64,000 nucleotides of DNA, from NCBI RefSeq assembly GCF_018837975.1, contig NZ_JAGSOY010000019.1, forward strand, positions 17,510-81,509. The letters run 5' to 3'. The position numbers and the translations under genes were made by a program. Below, in pieces: positions 1 to 7,810 of the stretch (positions are counted from its first letter, which is position 1; every line of letters starts with the position of its first letter). The notes below the pieces were generated by a model that worked only from the letters and a program-made list of their open reading frames with translations, made no database searches and was not told the origin of the DNA. This DNA comes from Zooshikella harenae (GTDB lineage: Bacteria; Pseudomonadota; Gammaproteobacteria; Pseudomonadales; Zooshikellaceae).

Positions 1-2
1 TA

Positions 3-764
3 TCAGCAGTTAAACATGAGGTCGTGCACTATCAAGCAACAGATGGACATAAGATGAGAGGATACATCTCTTTCAGCGAAAAATATCCCCCCCCCCGACC
101 CGTTGTCATTGTTGTCCATGAGTGGTGGGGATTAAATAATTACACCAAAAAAAGAGCCGACATGTTAGCGGAAGCAGGCTATCTCGCATTTGCGATAGAC
201 ATGTATGGCCAAGGGAAAAAGGCAGAACACCCAGACAATGCAAAAAAATTTGCCCAAGAAGCAACACAAAAGTGGCCTGTTGCACAAAAGCGCTTCCAAG
301 CAGCTTTGGATACAATTAAACAGCATCCAAAAGCCAATAAAGAATTAATCGCAGCGATTGGATACTGTTTTGGTGGAGGCGTTGTTTTACAAATGGCAAG
401 AATGGGTGAACCTTTAACTGCAGTTGCTAGCTTTCATGGCAGCTTAAAGCCTGTAAAACCAGCGCAGGCAACAACCCTAAAGGCAGCCATTCGGGTTTTT
501 AATGGCGCTGATGATAAAATGATAACAACAGATGACATTAGTGCCATACAGAAAGAAATGAAACAAGCGAACGCTGACTTCAAACTTTACACTTACCCCA
601 ATGCCAAACATAGCTTTACCAATCCAGAGGCAGATCAAATTGCCAAGCAATTTAAACTACCCATTGGGTATAATGCGGAAGCAGATAAAGACTCCTGGCA
701 AAAATTACTTGAATTTCTTGCTGTTCAGTTTGAACGTGCGCTACCTGAGCCGATTCCAAGCTAA
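3..764 (+). CDS. Dienelactone hydrolase family protein, 5' end outside window
   Basis: Alpha/beta hydrolase of the dienelactone hydrolase family, a cytosolic hydrolase of lactone or ester substrates; the true substrate is unknown. The frame is open from base 3, so the GTG at 24 is probably not the start and the N-terminus lies upstream of the window. The nucleophile Cys sits in GYCFGGG, the acidic residue in NGADD and the His in NAKHSFT, giving the Cys-Asp-His triad of the family. The VVHEWWGLN segment after the first strand is also typical. A run of ten C near the 5' end encodes PPP in frame. The gene is convergent with the glutaminase gene. Family call is firm, substrate is not. Confidence 0.85.
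   Translation, partial: SAVKHEVVHYQATDGHKMRGYISFSEKYPPPRPVVIVVHEWWGLNNYTKKRADMLAEAGYLAFAIDMYGQGKKAEHPDNAKKFAQEATQKWPVAQKRFQAALDTIKQHPKANKELIAAIGYCFGGGVVLQMARMGEPLTAVASFHGSLKPVKPAQATTLKAAIRVFNGADDKMITTDDISAIQKEMKQANADFKLYTYPNAKHSFTNPEADQIAKQFKLPIGYNAEADKDSWQKLLEFLAVQFERALPEPIPS
87..96 (+). repeat. Ten-C homopolymer inside the hydrolase gene
   Basis: Ten consecutive C bases lie within the coding frame of the dienelactone hydrolase gene. A gain or loss of one base would shift the frame before every catalytic residue. At the present length the frame is intact. Confidence 0.9.
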
Positions 765-828
765 TTTACTGCTCTTGCAGTGTTTCTAGCCGTAACAAAG
801 ACATCCAGGTGATAGAGTATGAGATAAA

Positions 829-1749
829 CTAAAAAATTGAACGACCCAACTTTGTTGTAAACTTCTCTAGCATTGCTGTTCCTACTAGTGAGTTACCCGC
901 CTCATTCAGTGCGGGTGACCACACACAAACAGACAACTCACCAGGTATAATTGCAATGATCCCACCACCAACACCACTTTTCCCAGGCATACCAACCCGA
1001 TAGGCAAAGTCCCCAGCTGCATCATACAAACCACTGGTCGCTAATAATGCATTTAAACGTTTAGTTTGTTTAGGAGATAGTAGTGGCTTTGCACCAAACA
1101 AAGGACGACCTCTATTGGCAAGAAAAACAAAAGCTTTGGCCAAATCTACACAACTCATCATAAAAGCACACTGCATATAGTAACTTTGCAGAACTTGATC
1201 AACCTCGTTGTTGAAGTTACCAAAAGACTTCATCAAGTAAGCCATAGCAGCATTTCGAGCACTATGCGGGTGCTCATACTCACTTCTTGCCACCCACTTG
1301 TCTGCCATAATACATTTATTCCCTGATAACTGCCGTACCAGTGCTAACGACTGTTGTTTAGGTGCAGATAGACGAGATTGAAGAATATCATTCACGACCA
1401 GCGCACCAGCATTTATAAAGGGATTGCGTGGAATACCATGCTCGTACTCCAACTGACTAAGTGAATTGAATGATTGTCCTGAAGGCTCTTTACCAACCCG
1501 AGCCCACAAAGCGTCCCCCACCCGATTCATGGCAAGAGTTAAACTAAACACCTTGGATATACTTTGAATCGAAAATGGCTCAAGGGCATCCCCTGCATAA
1601 CTCAATTCCCCATCAACTGTGCATACCGCAATGCCAAGCTTGTTTGCACTGACTTTAGCTAAAGCAGGAATATAATTGGCCACTTTGCCTTGTCCCAAAA
1701 GGGGGCTGACCTCAGTAAGAATATCTTCAAGCATATCGTTACTTGGCAT
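829..1749 (-). CDS. glsA: Glutaminase
   Basis: Hydrolyses L-glutamine to glutamate and ammonia in the cytosol. It is a serine-type, beta-lactamase-fold glutaminase. The sequence contains the catalytic SxxK-type motif in SIQSISK, the [11 protein letters not shown] stretch, the [18 protein letters not shown] core and the C-terminal GKSGVGGGI loop, all matching E. coli YneH closely. The frame is open to 1818, but the start at 1749 (MPSNDMLED) is preceded by an AGAGG ribosome site nine bases upstream. That start gives 306 residues, the usual family length (about 308). It is a single gene, convergent with the hydrolase. Identification is secure. Confidence 0.95.
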   Translation of the reverse strand: MPSNDMLEDILTEVSPLLGQGKVANYIPALAKVSANKLGIAVCTVDGELSYAGDALEPFSIQSISKVFSLTLAMNRVGDALWARVGKEPSGQSFNSLSQLEYEHGIPRNPFINAGALVVNDILQSRLSAPKQQSLALVRQLSGNKCIMADKWVARSEYEHPHSARNAAMAYLMKSFGNFNNEVDQVLQSYYMQCAFMMSCVDLAKAFVFLANRGRPLFGAKPLLSPKQTKRLNALLATSGLYDAAGDFAYRVGMPGKSGVGGGIIAIIPGELSVCVWSPALNEAGNSLVGTAMLEKFTTKLGRSIF

Positions 1750-2339
1750 GTTCCAACTACCTCTTAACTGCATAAAACACCCCATATTCATGGGGGAGGC
1801 AATCATACCTGATAACAAAGAAAATGACTGCTATTAGTCACAAATTATTTTCATTTACAAATAAAATAAATTCCCATTATTTAGAAAATCCGTTAATGCA
1901 TTCAAACTAACGGAATAACTCAAGAACAAAGTCATTCAAAAAGCCACTGTAAAAAGTACCAAACAGCGCCTTTAGGGCAAAAGTGTAGTGTTTTCTAACA
2001 TACTCAAAACAGAAAAGTAAGGAAATACTTCATCGCTAGTTGTTGTTAGTTGATACCACATTTCGTTTTGCTTTACGAAAGACTATAAAGCACTCATTCT
2101 CTTATTTTTTATATGGTTATAGACACTCACTGAAGTAGTAATATAACCACTTACTGTAGTTTGACTTAACACTCTCTTTAAAATAGTTTTATTAACATTA
2201 AATTCAGCGAAATAAATAGCTTAATAAATTAATCAGGTTAAAGTTGTTTTCATGACTATCGCGGCTATCAGCCGAAGCATGGTATAGTCAATATAATGCT
2301 TAAGCATATAATATTGAAAACTTAATTAAGAGATTTCCA
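1750..2339. other. Intergenic region between glsA and a small secreted protein gene
   Basis: AT-rich and without a convincing gene. It must hold the divergent promoters of glsA (minus) and the 86-residue protein (plus). Near its right end are a nested inverted repeat (2254-2289) and a perfect 12-base palindrome, ATGCTTAAGCAT, at 2296-2307, about 32 bases before the start codon of the next gene. Confidence 0.6.
2254..2307 (+). promoter_or_regulatory. Nested inverted repeat plus 12-base palindrome upstream of the propeptide-like gene
   Basis: GACTAT (2254-2259) pairs with ATAGTC (2284-2289), and inside it CGGCT (2262-2266) pairs with AGCCG (2270-2274) around a three-base loop. A perfect palindrome ATGCTTAAGCAT follows at 2296-2307. 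The position just before the 2340 start codon suggests an operator or a 5' leader structure. There is no T-run, so it is not a classical terminator. Confidence 0.45.
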
Positions 2340-2600
2340 ATGAAACACTTAATATCCTTACTTAAACTCACTTTTTTCATAGCCTTCTTCACTATACTCA
2401 GTACAGCAACCCAAGCTGACGTTCCAGTCGAAAATTTTGATAAAATTGCTGAGATGCTTAAGCAATCAGGAAAACTCTCCGAAACAGCAACTGAAGAAGA
2501 AACAGAACAAGCTGTGAAAGATTACATCAGACAACGTACAAAATCATTTAAAGACAGCCCCCAAAAGCCACCAAAAAAAATGAATCTTAAGTCATACTAA
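2340..2600 (+). CDS. Small secreted protein resembling an M6 protease propeptide
   Basis: 86 residues. Residues 1-26 form a clear signal peptide (MKHL, a hydrophobic core, then a cleavage site near TQA-DV), so the mature protein of about 60 residues should enter the periplasm or be secreted. Mature residues 33-74 align with the propeptide of the M6 protease encoded downstream: both contain DK..., MLK-SGKLS, an AT, and then Ala, Tyr and Phe at the same spacing, about 17 identities over 42 positions by eye. The tail is Lys/Pro-rich. It has an AGAG ribosome site. Inference: a free-standing propeptide that could inhibit or chaperone the protease. A truncated protease duplicate is the alternative. 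No known family name was recognised for the protein alone. Confidence 0.75.
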   Translation: MKHLISLLKLTFFIAFFTILSTATQADVPVENFDKIAEMLKQSGKLSETATEEETEQAVKDYIRQRTKSFKDSPQKPPKKMNLKSY

Positions 2601-3086
2601 ATTAAGATGATTGCATATCAAAAAAAATAGCTCACGGCACTTGTCTCCTAGATAATATTTTTGCTATAACAAACACTTAGAAGAATGGCTTGTTTTCCAA
2701 AGATAAAAGGTATCTAGTAAAACAATACAAAGAATCGTTTATTAAGACTTAATCCTCTATTATTCACCCTCTACAGAGGTATAGAAAAGTGATTGCAGAA
2801 ATAAGGACAATCGCTTATGTTCCCACAAGGAAATGTTCTTAATAAATGATTTATAAAAAAGGAAAAACAAGCCAATTTCCAAACTTTCCTTTTACGCTAA
2901 TAAATGTAGTTAGAAGATAGACTGGTCGACATTATAACCAGCTTCAAACCATTTATACCTAGAGAATGACTCAAACAAGTCGTGCTAAAAGATTACGATA
3001 AGTTAAGCATTCTGCCCTTTATAGTCAGCGTTAAGGAAAACATTTTGTGCTCACACTCTAATAATAAAAACCGGGAGAGTTTTAAC
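2601..3086. other. Intergenic leader region of the M6 protease gene
   Basis: About 490 bases, AT-rich, with no gene recognised. The frame of the protease is open back to a GTG at 2982, but the better start is at 3087. A small imperfect hairpin (CCTCT-ACAGAGG) lies near 2768-2780. No strong promoter boxes were identified. Confidence 0.5.
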
Positions 3087-5399
3087 GTGTCTCAAAAGCG
3101 AGTAATGACCTCTCTGCTAGCAGGCTCTTTCCTGTTTAGCACCTTGGCTGTAGGTAAACCTGTTTCTCATGTACAACCATTTGATTTACCATTGGCTGAT
3201 AACGATAAACTCATAAACATGCTGAAAAAGTCTGGCAAACTTTCAGCTAATGCAACAGCACAAGAGGAAAAAAAAGCACTTTCAAAATACCTTGCCGATA
3301 AAAAAGTCCAATTTAATAGCTTACCACCAGGAGAATGGGCTGATCTGGCCAATAAGCGCTCAGCAACCCAAAAGCAACGTGCTAAAAATTTTTCTACCAG
3401 TCAAAATAACCTAAACGATCGTATCTTTACTGACCAACTGACGCCTATCAAGCCTGAAACCTATAATGGTAGTGTCACTTCTGATCGAATTCTGGCTATT
3501 CTTATAGACTTTCCTGACTATTTACATAATACGGTAACAAGTGAGTCTACCGATATGTATTATGACGACTATCACCGTCAACACTATCAGGATCTTTTAT
3601 TTTCACCCAAAGGTTATGACGGACCCAATGGTGAAAACCTGTTATCTATGCGCCAATTTTATAAGGCCCAATCAGGAAACAGTTATGCGGTTAATGGAAA
3701 CGTCGTTGGCTGGTATACCGCTAGCAAAAGTGCACGTCACTATGGTGCTAACGCTAATTCACAAGGTGCTCGTGAATTAGTACGTGAGGCGCTTGAGGCC
3801 GCAGGGAAAGAAATCGACCTTTCCTGGTTTGACCAAGAAGATCGATATGACTATGACAACGATGGTAACTACCGTGAACCAGATGGCGTCATTGACCATT
3901 TAATGATTTTCCACGCCAGTGTGGGCGAAGAGGCAGGCGGTGGTGATTTAGGTGAAGATGCCATTTGGTCACACCGCTGGGATTTAGGTGATGTGTTTGT
4001 CATTCCTGGCTCTACAAATAATAGCTCTGACCGGTACGAAGGAAAAATGGCAGCCTATGATTACACCATTCAGCCTATCGATGCTGCTGCGGGTGTAACC
4101 TCACATGAATATGGCCATGATTTAGGGCTTCCCGATGAATATGACACAGAATATTCAGGAAAAGGCGAGCCTGTATCTTACTGGTCAATTATGTCCAGTG
4201 GCAGCTGGGCAGGAATGATTCCTGGCACTGAGCCAACGGGTTTTAGCCCTTATGCTAGAGAATTTCTCCAAGCCAATGTTGGTGGTAACTGGTTAAAAGG
4301 CACATCAATTGATGTTGATACCATTACACCATGGGGTATGACTTTCTTCCTGGATCAAGCGAGCAGTAAAGGTACTCATAACGATTACCTACGGATTAAT
4401 GTCCCAGACAAGCGCATTCACATTACAGCTCCAGCAAGTGGACATTACGCTTATTACAGTGATCGTGGTGATAACTTAAATAACACCATGACAATTTCGC
4501 TGCCATTGACCAAAACCAACCAGCCTAAGCTTATCTTCAAGACCTGGTATGAAATCGAAGAAGGCTATGACTATGCCCGGGTGCTTGTTGATGGAAAGCC
4601 AATTGCAGGTAATATCACCGTTGACTTTGATCCCAATGGTATAGGCTTTGGTATTGGTGTCACTGGGAGTTCTGGTGGCTGGATTGATGCTGAGTTTGAC
4701 CTAAGCCAGTTTGCGGGACATACCGTGACACTTACCTTTAACTACATGACTGACAGTGGTGTAACTCGACCCGGTTGGTTTGTAGATGATATTCAAGTCA
4801 TTGATGGAAGCAATGTTATTCTAAGTGATAATGTAGAAAGCGATAGTGCTTTCGAAATGACTGGATTCAGAAAAGACCCAGGCTATCTCCTTGCAAAGAA
4901 CTATTACCTACTTGAATGGCGTAACCATGATGGCGTAGATATGGGATTGGCCCATATTAATCGTGGAAAAGGGTTAATGAGCTTTGATCCAGGCTTAGTC
5001 GTATGGTATGTCGACCATAGTCATACTGATAACTGGGTAGGTATCCATCCAGGAGAAGGCTTTTTAGGTGTTGTAGACCAAGATCAATCTGTCGTTTATT
5101 GGCAGGACGGTACTGTTGCAGAAACACGTTATCAATTAAAAGATGCTGCATTTGGTTATAACTTACAGTCTGCACTCAGTATTGAACGTAAAGGAAAAGT
5201 CATCACCGACCAATCTCGTTACAGCGACCCTGTTTTCTTTGATCGGTTACGCTATATTAACGACACTATCCCTGATGCAGGAAAAAAACTTCCTGAGTTA
5301 GGTCTAACGTTTGAAGTTACAGGTCAAAGTGAAGATCAGACAGTTGGCCGCATCATGTTACGCCGCTTTGATGATAACCTTTGGGGATCTTCTAAATAA
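3087..5399 (+). CDS. Secreted M6 family metalloprotease (immune inhibitor A-like)
   Basis: Secreted zinc endopeptidase of the InhA family. The GTG start at 3087 is chosen because GGGAGAG stands seven bases upstream and the protein then opens with a normal signal peptide (SQKR, hydrophobic LLAGSFLF, end near residue 24); length 770. Propeptide at about residues 30-75 (MLKKSGKLSANAT). The catalytic domain contains the zinc site HEYGHDLGLPDEYD with HEXXH at 340-344, preceded by a calcium-type acidic loop (DYDNDGNYREPDGVIDH). C-terminal beta-rich, MAM-like segments (YDYARVLVDG, GWFVDDIQVIDG) match InhA-type proteins. It is likely an exoenzyme or virulence factor, probably made as a zymogen. Confidence 0.92.
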   Translation: MSQKRVMTSLLAGSFLFSTLAVGKPVSHVQPFDLPLADNDKLINMLKKSGKLSANATAQEEKKALSKYLADKKVQFNSLPPGEWADLANKRSATQKQRAKNFSTSQNNLNDRIFTDQLTPIKPETYNGSVTSDRILAILIDFPDYLHNTVTSESTDMYYDDYHRQHYQDLLFSPKGYDGPNGENLLSMRQFYKAQSGNSYAVNGNVVGWYTASKSARHYGANANSQGARELVREALEAAGKEIDLSWFDQEDRYDYDNDGNYREPDGVIDHLMIFHASVGEEAGGGDLGEDAIWSHRWDLGDVFVIPGSTNNSSDRYEGKMAAYDYTIQPIDAAAGVTSHEYGHDLGLPDEYDTEYSGKGEPVSYWSIMSSGSWAGMIPGTEPTGFSPYAREFLQANVGGNWLKGTSIDVDTITPWGMTFFLDQASSKGTHNDYLRINVPDKRIHITAPASGHYAYYSDRGDNLNNTMTISLPLTKTNQPKLIFKTWYEIEEGYDYARVLVDGKPIAGNITVDFDPNGIGFGIGVTGSSGGWIDAEFDLSQFAGHTVTLTFNYMTDSGVTRPGWFVDDIQVIDGSNVILSDNVESDSAFEMTGFRKDPGYLLAKNYYLLEWRNHDGVDMGLAHINRGKGLMSFDPGLVVWYVDHSHTDNWVGIHPGEGFLGVVDQDQSVVYWQDGTVAETRYQLKDAAFGYNLQSALSIERKGKVITDQSRYSDPVFFDRLRYINDTIPDAGKKLPELGLTFEVTGQSEDQTVGRIMLRRFDDNLWGSSK

Positions 5400-5444
5400 A
5401 CGAGATACGACAGAAGTAAACTAAGAAGCAATTCGCTTAATCTG

Positions 5445-5482
5445 TATCTACCTTTAGTGACATCGGTGACTAAAGGTAGATA
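5445..5482. terminator. Strong inverted repeat between convergent genes
   Basis: TATCTACCTTTAGT (5445-5458) is perfectly repeated inverted at 5469-5482, a 14-base stem with a 10-base loop. It lies between the convergent protease and HNH genes and could serve as a two-way 3' end. There is no T-run on either side, so intrinsic termination is uncertain. Confidence 0.55.
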
Positions 5483-5515
5483 TCAAACACACTAGCTACC
5501 TTTCCTCTAACTAAA

Positions 5516-5851
5516 TTATTTAGCTTTCCGATTTACTTTAAGCTTAAATCCAACCGGCTTATCTTTAAGCCAATCTACAAACCGGGAAATTTCAACACTT
5601 TTCAATAGTTTTTCCTGAGAGTTATACTCTAATCCAAGTGTTTTCTCTGAAAATGTCGCATGCAAATTTTTATGACATGGGATACAAACCCATAAGATAC
5701 GCGTGATCATATCTTCTTTACTAAAGAGTTTACGAAATTGACGACGACTGTGGTATGTGCGCGGAATCAAATGATGTTTTGTCAACCGCTCTGACCGATC
5801 ACACAATTGACAGTTTGAAGGACTGGGTGGAATTCTTAACAGCTCAACCAT
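5516..5851 (-). CDS. HNH endonuclease-fold protein
   Basis: 111 residues. It shows a zinc-binding CxxC near residue 18 (CQLCD), an HHLIPRTYH segment and a second CxxC with CHKNLH, the layout of a small HNH nuclease (C-C, HH, C-C-H). The family includes restriction, repair and homing enzymes, as well as housekeeping HNH proteins of unknown role that are widespread in gammaproteobacteria. It stands alone, with no methylase or Zorya-type partner next to it. The divergently placed next gene is AlkB-like, but nothing shows a link. Fold call firm, function unknown. Confidence 0.8.
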   Translation of the reverse strand: MVELLRIPPSPSNCQLCDRSERLTKHHLIPRTYHSRRQFRKLFSKEDMITRILWVCIPCHKNLHATFSEKTLGLEYNSQEKLLKSVEISRFVDWLKDKPVGFKLKVNRKAK

Positions 5852-5953
5852 ATTGCGTTATTCATTCTTAAAAGTGTTAACCCAAAAATATAATTAAGTT
5901 AAAAGCAGCCGACATTTAGCCATATTCTTACATATAACCCTTAAGTACTTACA

Positions 5954-6571
5954 TTATATCTCAGCCAGTTTAACCAAACGAAACGTCAAATTAACACGAG
6001 GCTCACTCACTTTATTAAGGCTTCGCTTGGGAACGCTATGTTGCCAATAACGCTGTGTAGCTCCCTTCATTAGTAAACAACTTCCACTGATAAGCGTCTG
6101 GGTGACCACAGGCTGTTGACTCTTCCTATACTTTTTATGACGTAGCTTGAAGTCACGGCTAGCACCAAAACTTACAGAGGCTATTACTGGATCATCGCCC
6201 AGCTCAGGCTCATCATCACTATGCCAGCCCATATAATCTGCCCCATTCTGGTATAAATTCAGCAGTACACTATTAAAATGCTCCCCACATACATGCTCAA
6301 CTTTTTGCTTGATTTTGGTAAGTTCAGCCGTCCATGGTAAGGGTTGGTGCAACACACCACTATAAGCATAAACAGCTTCAGAGTCTCCATACCAGGCTAC
6401 TTTTCGAGGGACTACAACCTGCTTGCCAAAAAGGCTCAGCGTTTCGTATTGCCAGTCCACACTGTTCATTAAAAACTGAAAGTAGGCTTGCTGTTCAGAT
6501 AGGTTAAATAGCTGGGAAAGGTAACCAACCTCCCCATCAGGCAATGTTAACCAGTGAAATCTTGGAGCCAT
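5954..6571 (-). CDS. AlkB-like 2-oxoglutarate/Fe(II) dioxygenase
   Basis: Predicted nucleic-acid alkylation repair enzyme that oxidatively removes alkyl groups from bases using Fe(II) and 2-oxoglutarate. Iron ligands are visible as the H and D of GWHSDDEPELG and the distal His of YWQHSVPK; the 2-oxoglutarate-binding Arg lies in EPRVNLTFRL. VSFGASRDFKLRHK is the family's central strand pair. The frame reaches a TTG at 6601, but the ATG at 6571 has AAGGTG seven bases upstream and is preferred, giving 205 residues. The protein resembles the ALKBH2/3-like short bacterial group rather than E. coli AlkB. Confidence 0.85.
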   Translation of the reverse strand: MAPRFHWLTLPDGEVGYLSQLFNLSEQQAYFQFLMNSVDWQYETLSLFGKQVVVPRKVAWYGDSEAVYAYSGVLHQPLPWTAELTKIKQKVEHVCGEHFNSVLLNLYQNGADYMGWHSDDEPELGDDPVIASVSFGASRDFKLRHKKYRKSQQPVVTQTLISGSCLLMKGATQRYWQHSVPKRSLNKVSEPRVNLTFRLVKLAEI

Positions 6572-6695
6572 AAACACCTTTTCAAAAAATGCCTTTACCA
6601 AGAGCTACAACGAAAAGTATAACTAAGGTATATATTTACTAAAGGTATAGACAAGGTACAATCCAAGCCGCTGTTATTTTTAAGTACTACATACT

Positions 6696-7691
6696 ATGAT
6701 TGAATTTCACTTTTTAGGTACAGCGGCAGGTGTACCTACCCCCAAACGTAATGTCACTGCTTTAGGTGTTCGTTTTCCTCAGCAACGTAATTGGGTATTG
6801 ATTGACTGCGGAGAAGGAACCCAACATCAATTAATGCATAGCGAGTTAACCCTAAGTCGTTTAAACACTATTTTCTTAACCCATCTTCATGGTGATCACT
6901 GTTATGGTTTACCTGGTATCCTTGCTAGTCGTTCCTTACAGGGAAGTGGCTCAGAGCAAACTCTTACTGTCATTGGTCCTCCAGGAACAGAGCGACTGAT
7001 CAAAACCATTATTGAACTCACTGAGCTCAACTTAAACTACCCACTAAAAATAGTTGAATTCACACCCGAAGACTGGCAAAAACAGCACTGGGATTTTCCT
7101 GGCTTGAGTGTACAACCTGTTGCTCTTTCCCACTCAATCCCCAGTTTTGCGTATCGTTTTACAGAAGCACCACGACCTGGACGCTTTGAAGTTGCAAAAG
7201 CTAAAGCAGATGGTATTCCTCCAGGACCTATTTATCAGCAACTGCAGCAAGGTAAAAGCATTACCCTAGCTGATGGTCGGCTGATTAATGGATTAGATTA
7301 TATTGCTGCCCCACCCAAACCTCGGCAGTTTATCATTGGAGGAGATAATGACAGACCAGAATGCCTTCAGTCAGCTTTGCTTGATTGTGATCTGCTAATA
7401 CACGAAGCCACCATGACCGAGGAGATGCGAGCAGCGATTCAAGGGTATGTTAGCCACTCAACAGCTAGTGATGTGGCCCAGATTGCTGAACAGGCTCAAT
7501 TACCCAATTTGGTTTTAACTCATTTCAGTGCTCGATTTATGGATCGACAACATGCATTACAAAGTGTGATTGATGAAGCTCGGCAACATTATTCTGGCAA
7601 GCTGTTTCTAGCCAATGATTTTATGCAATTCCATTTAGATCGTGAGGGTAAATTAACGCAATACAATCCCTCTCATACAGTCCAGTCATAG
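6696..7691 (+). CDS. rnz: Ribonuclease Z
   Basis: Zinc-dependent endonuclease that trims the 3' end of tRNA precursors or acts as a 3' exonuclease. The metallo-beta-lactamase zinc motif is THLHGDHCYGLPG, and the opening FLGTAAGVPTPKRN is the family N-terminus. Further zinc ligands lie in ALSHSIPSFAYRF, LIHEATM and LTHFSARF. At 331 residues it is slightly longer than E. coli RNase Z (about 305). It is a single gene ended by a strong terminator. Identification is secure. Confidence 0.94.
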   Translation: MIEFHFLGTAAGVPTPKRNVTALGVRFPQQRNWVLIDCGEGTQHQLMHSELTLSRLNTIFLTHLHGDHCYGLPGILASRSLQGSGSEQTLTVIGPPGTERLIKTIIELTELNLNYPLKIVEFTPEDWQKQHWDFPGLSVQPVALSHSIPSFAYRFTEAPRPGRFEVAKAKADGIPPGPIYQQLQQGKSITLADGRLINGLDYIAAPPKPRQFIIGGDNDRPECLQSALLDCDLLIHEATMTEEMRAAIQGYVSHSTASDVAQIAEQAQLPNLVLTHFSARFMDRQHALQSVIDEARQHYSGKLFLANDFMQFHLDREGKLTQYNPSHTVQS

Positions 7692-7760
7692 CCATTACAA
7701 TCAGCTTTTATATATTTTCCCCAAACAATAGTCACCTTTAGTCAAATTCTCTCTAAAAAT

Positions 7761-7789
7761 AAAAAAGGCTGCATGAAGCAGCCTTTTTG
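7761..7789. terminator. Bidirectional Rho-independent terminator
   Basis: An A-run, then GGCTGC (7767-7772), a five-base loop, GCAGCC (7778-7783) and a T-run. It is symmetric, so it can end both rnz (plus) and the large gene read from the other strand, whose stop is at 7811. Confidence 0.9.
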
Positions 7790-7810
7790 TTTGCATGTTA
7801 CAGCTATTTT

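Noticed and set aside
5516..6571. HNH protein plus AlkB-like gene as a defence or restriction pair
   Set aside because: Both are on the minus strand but with over 100 bases between and no methylase, helicase or NTPase partner; both are common stand-alone genes.
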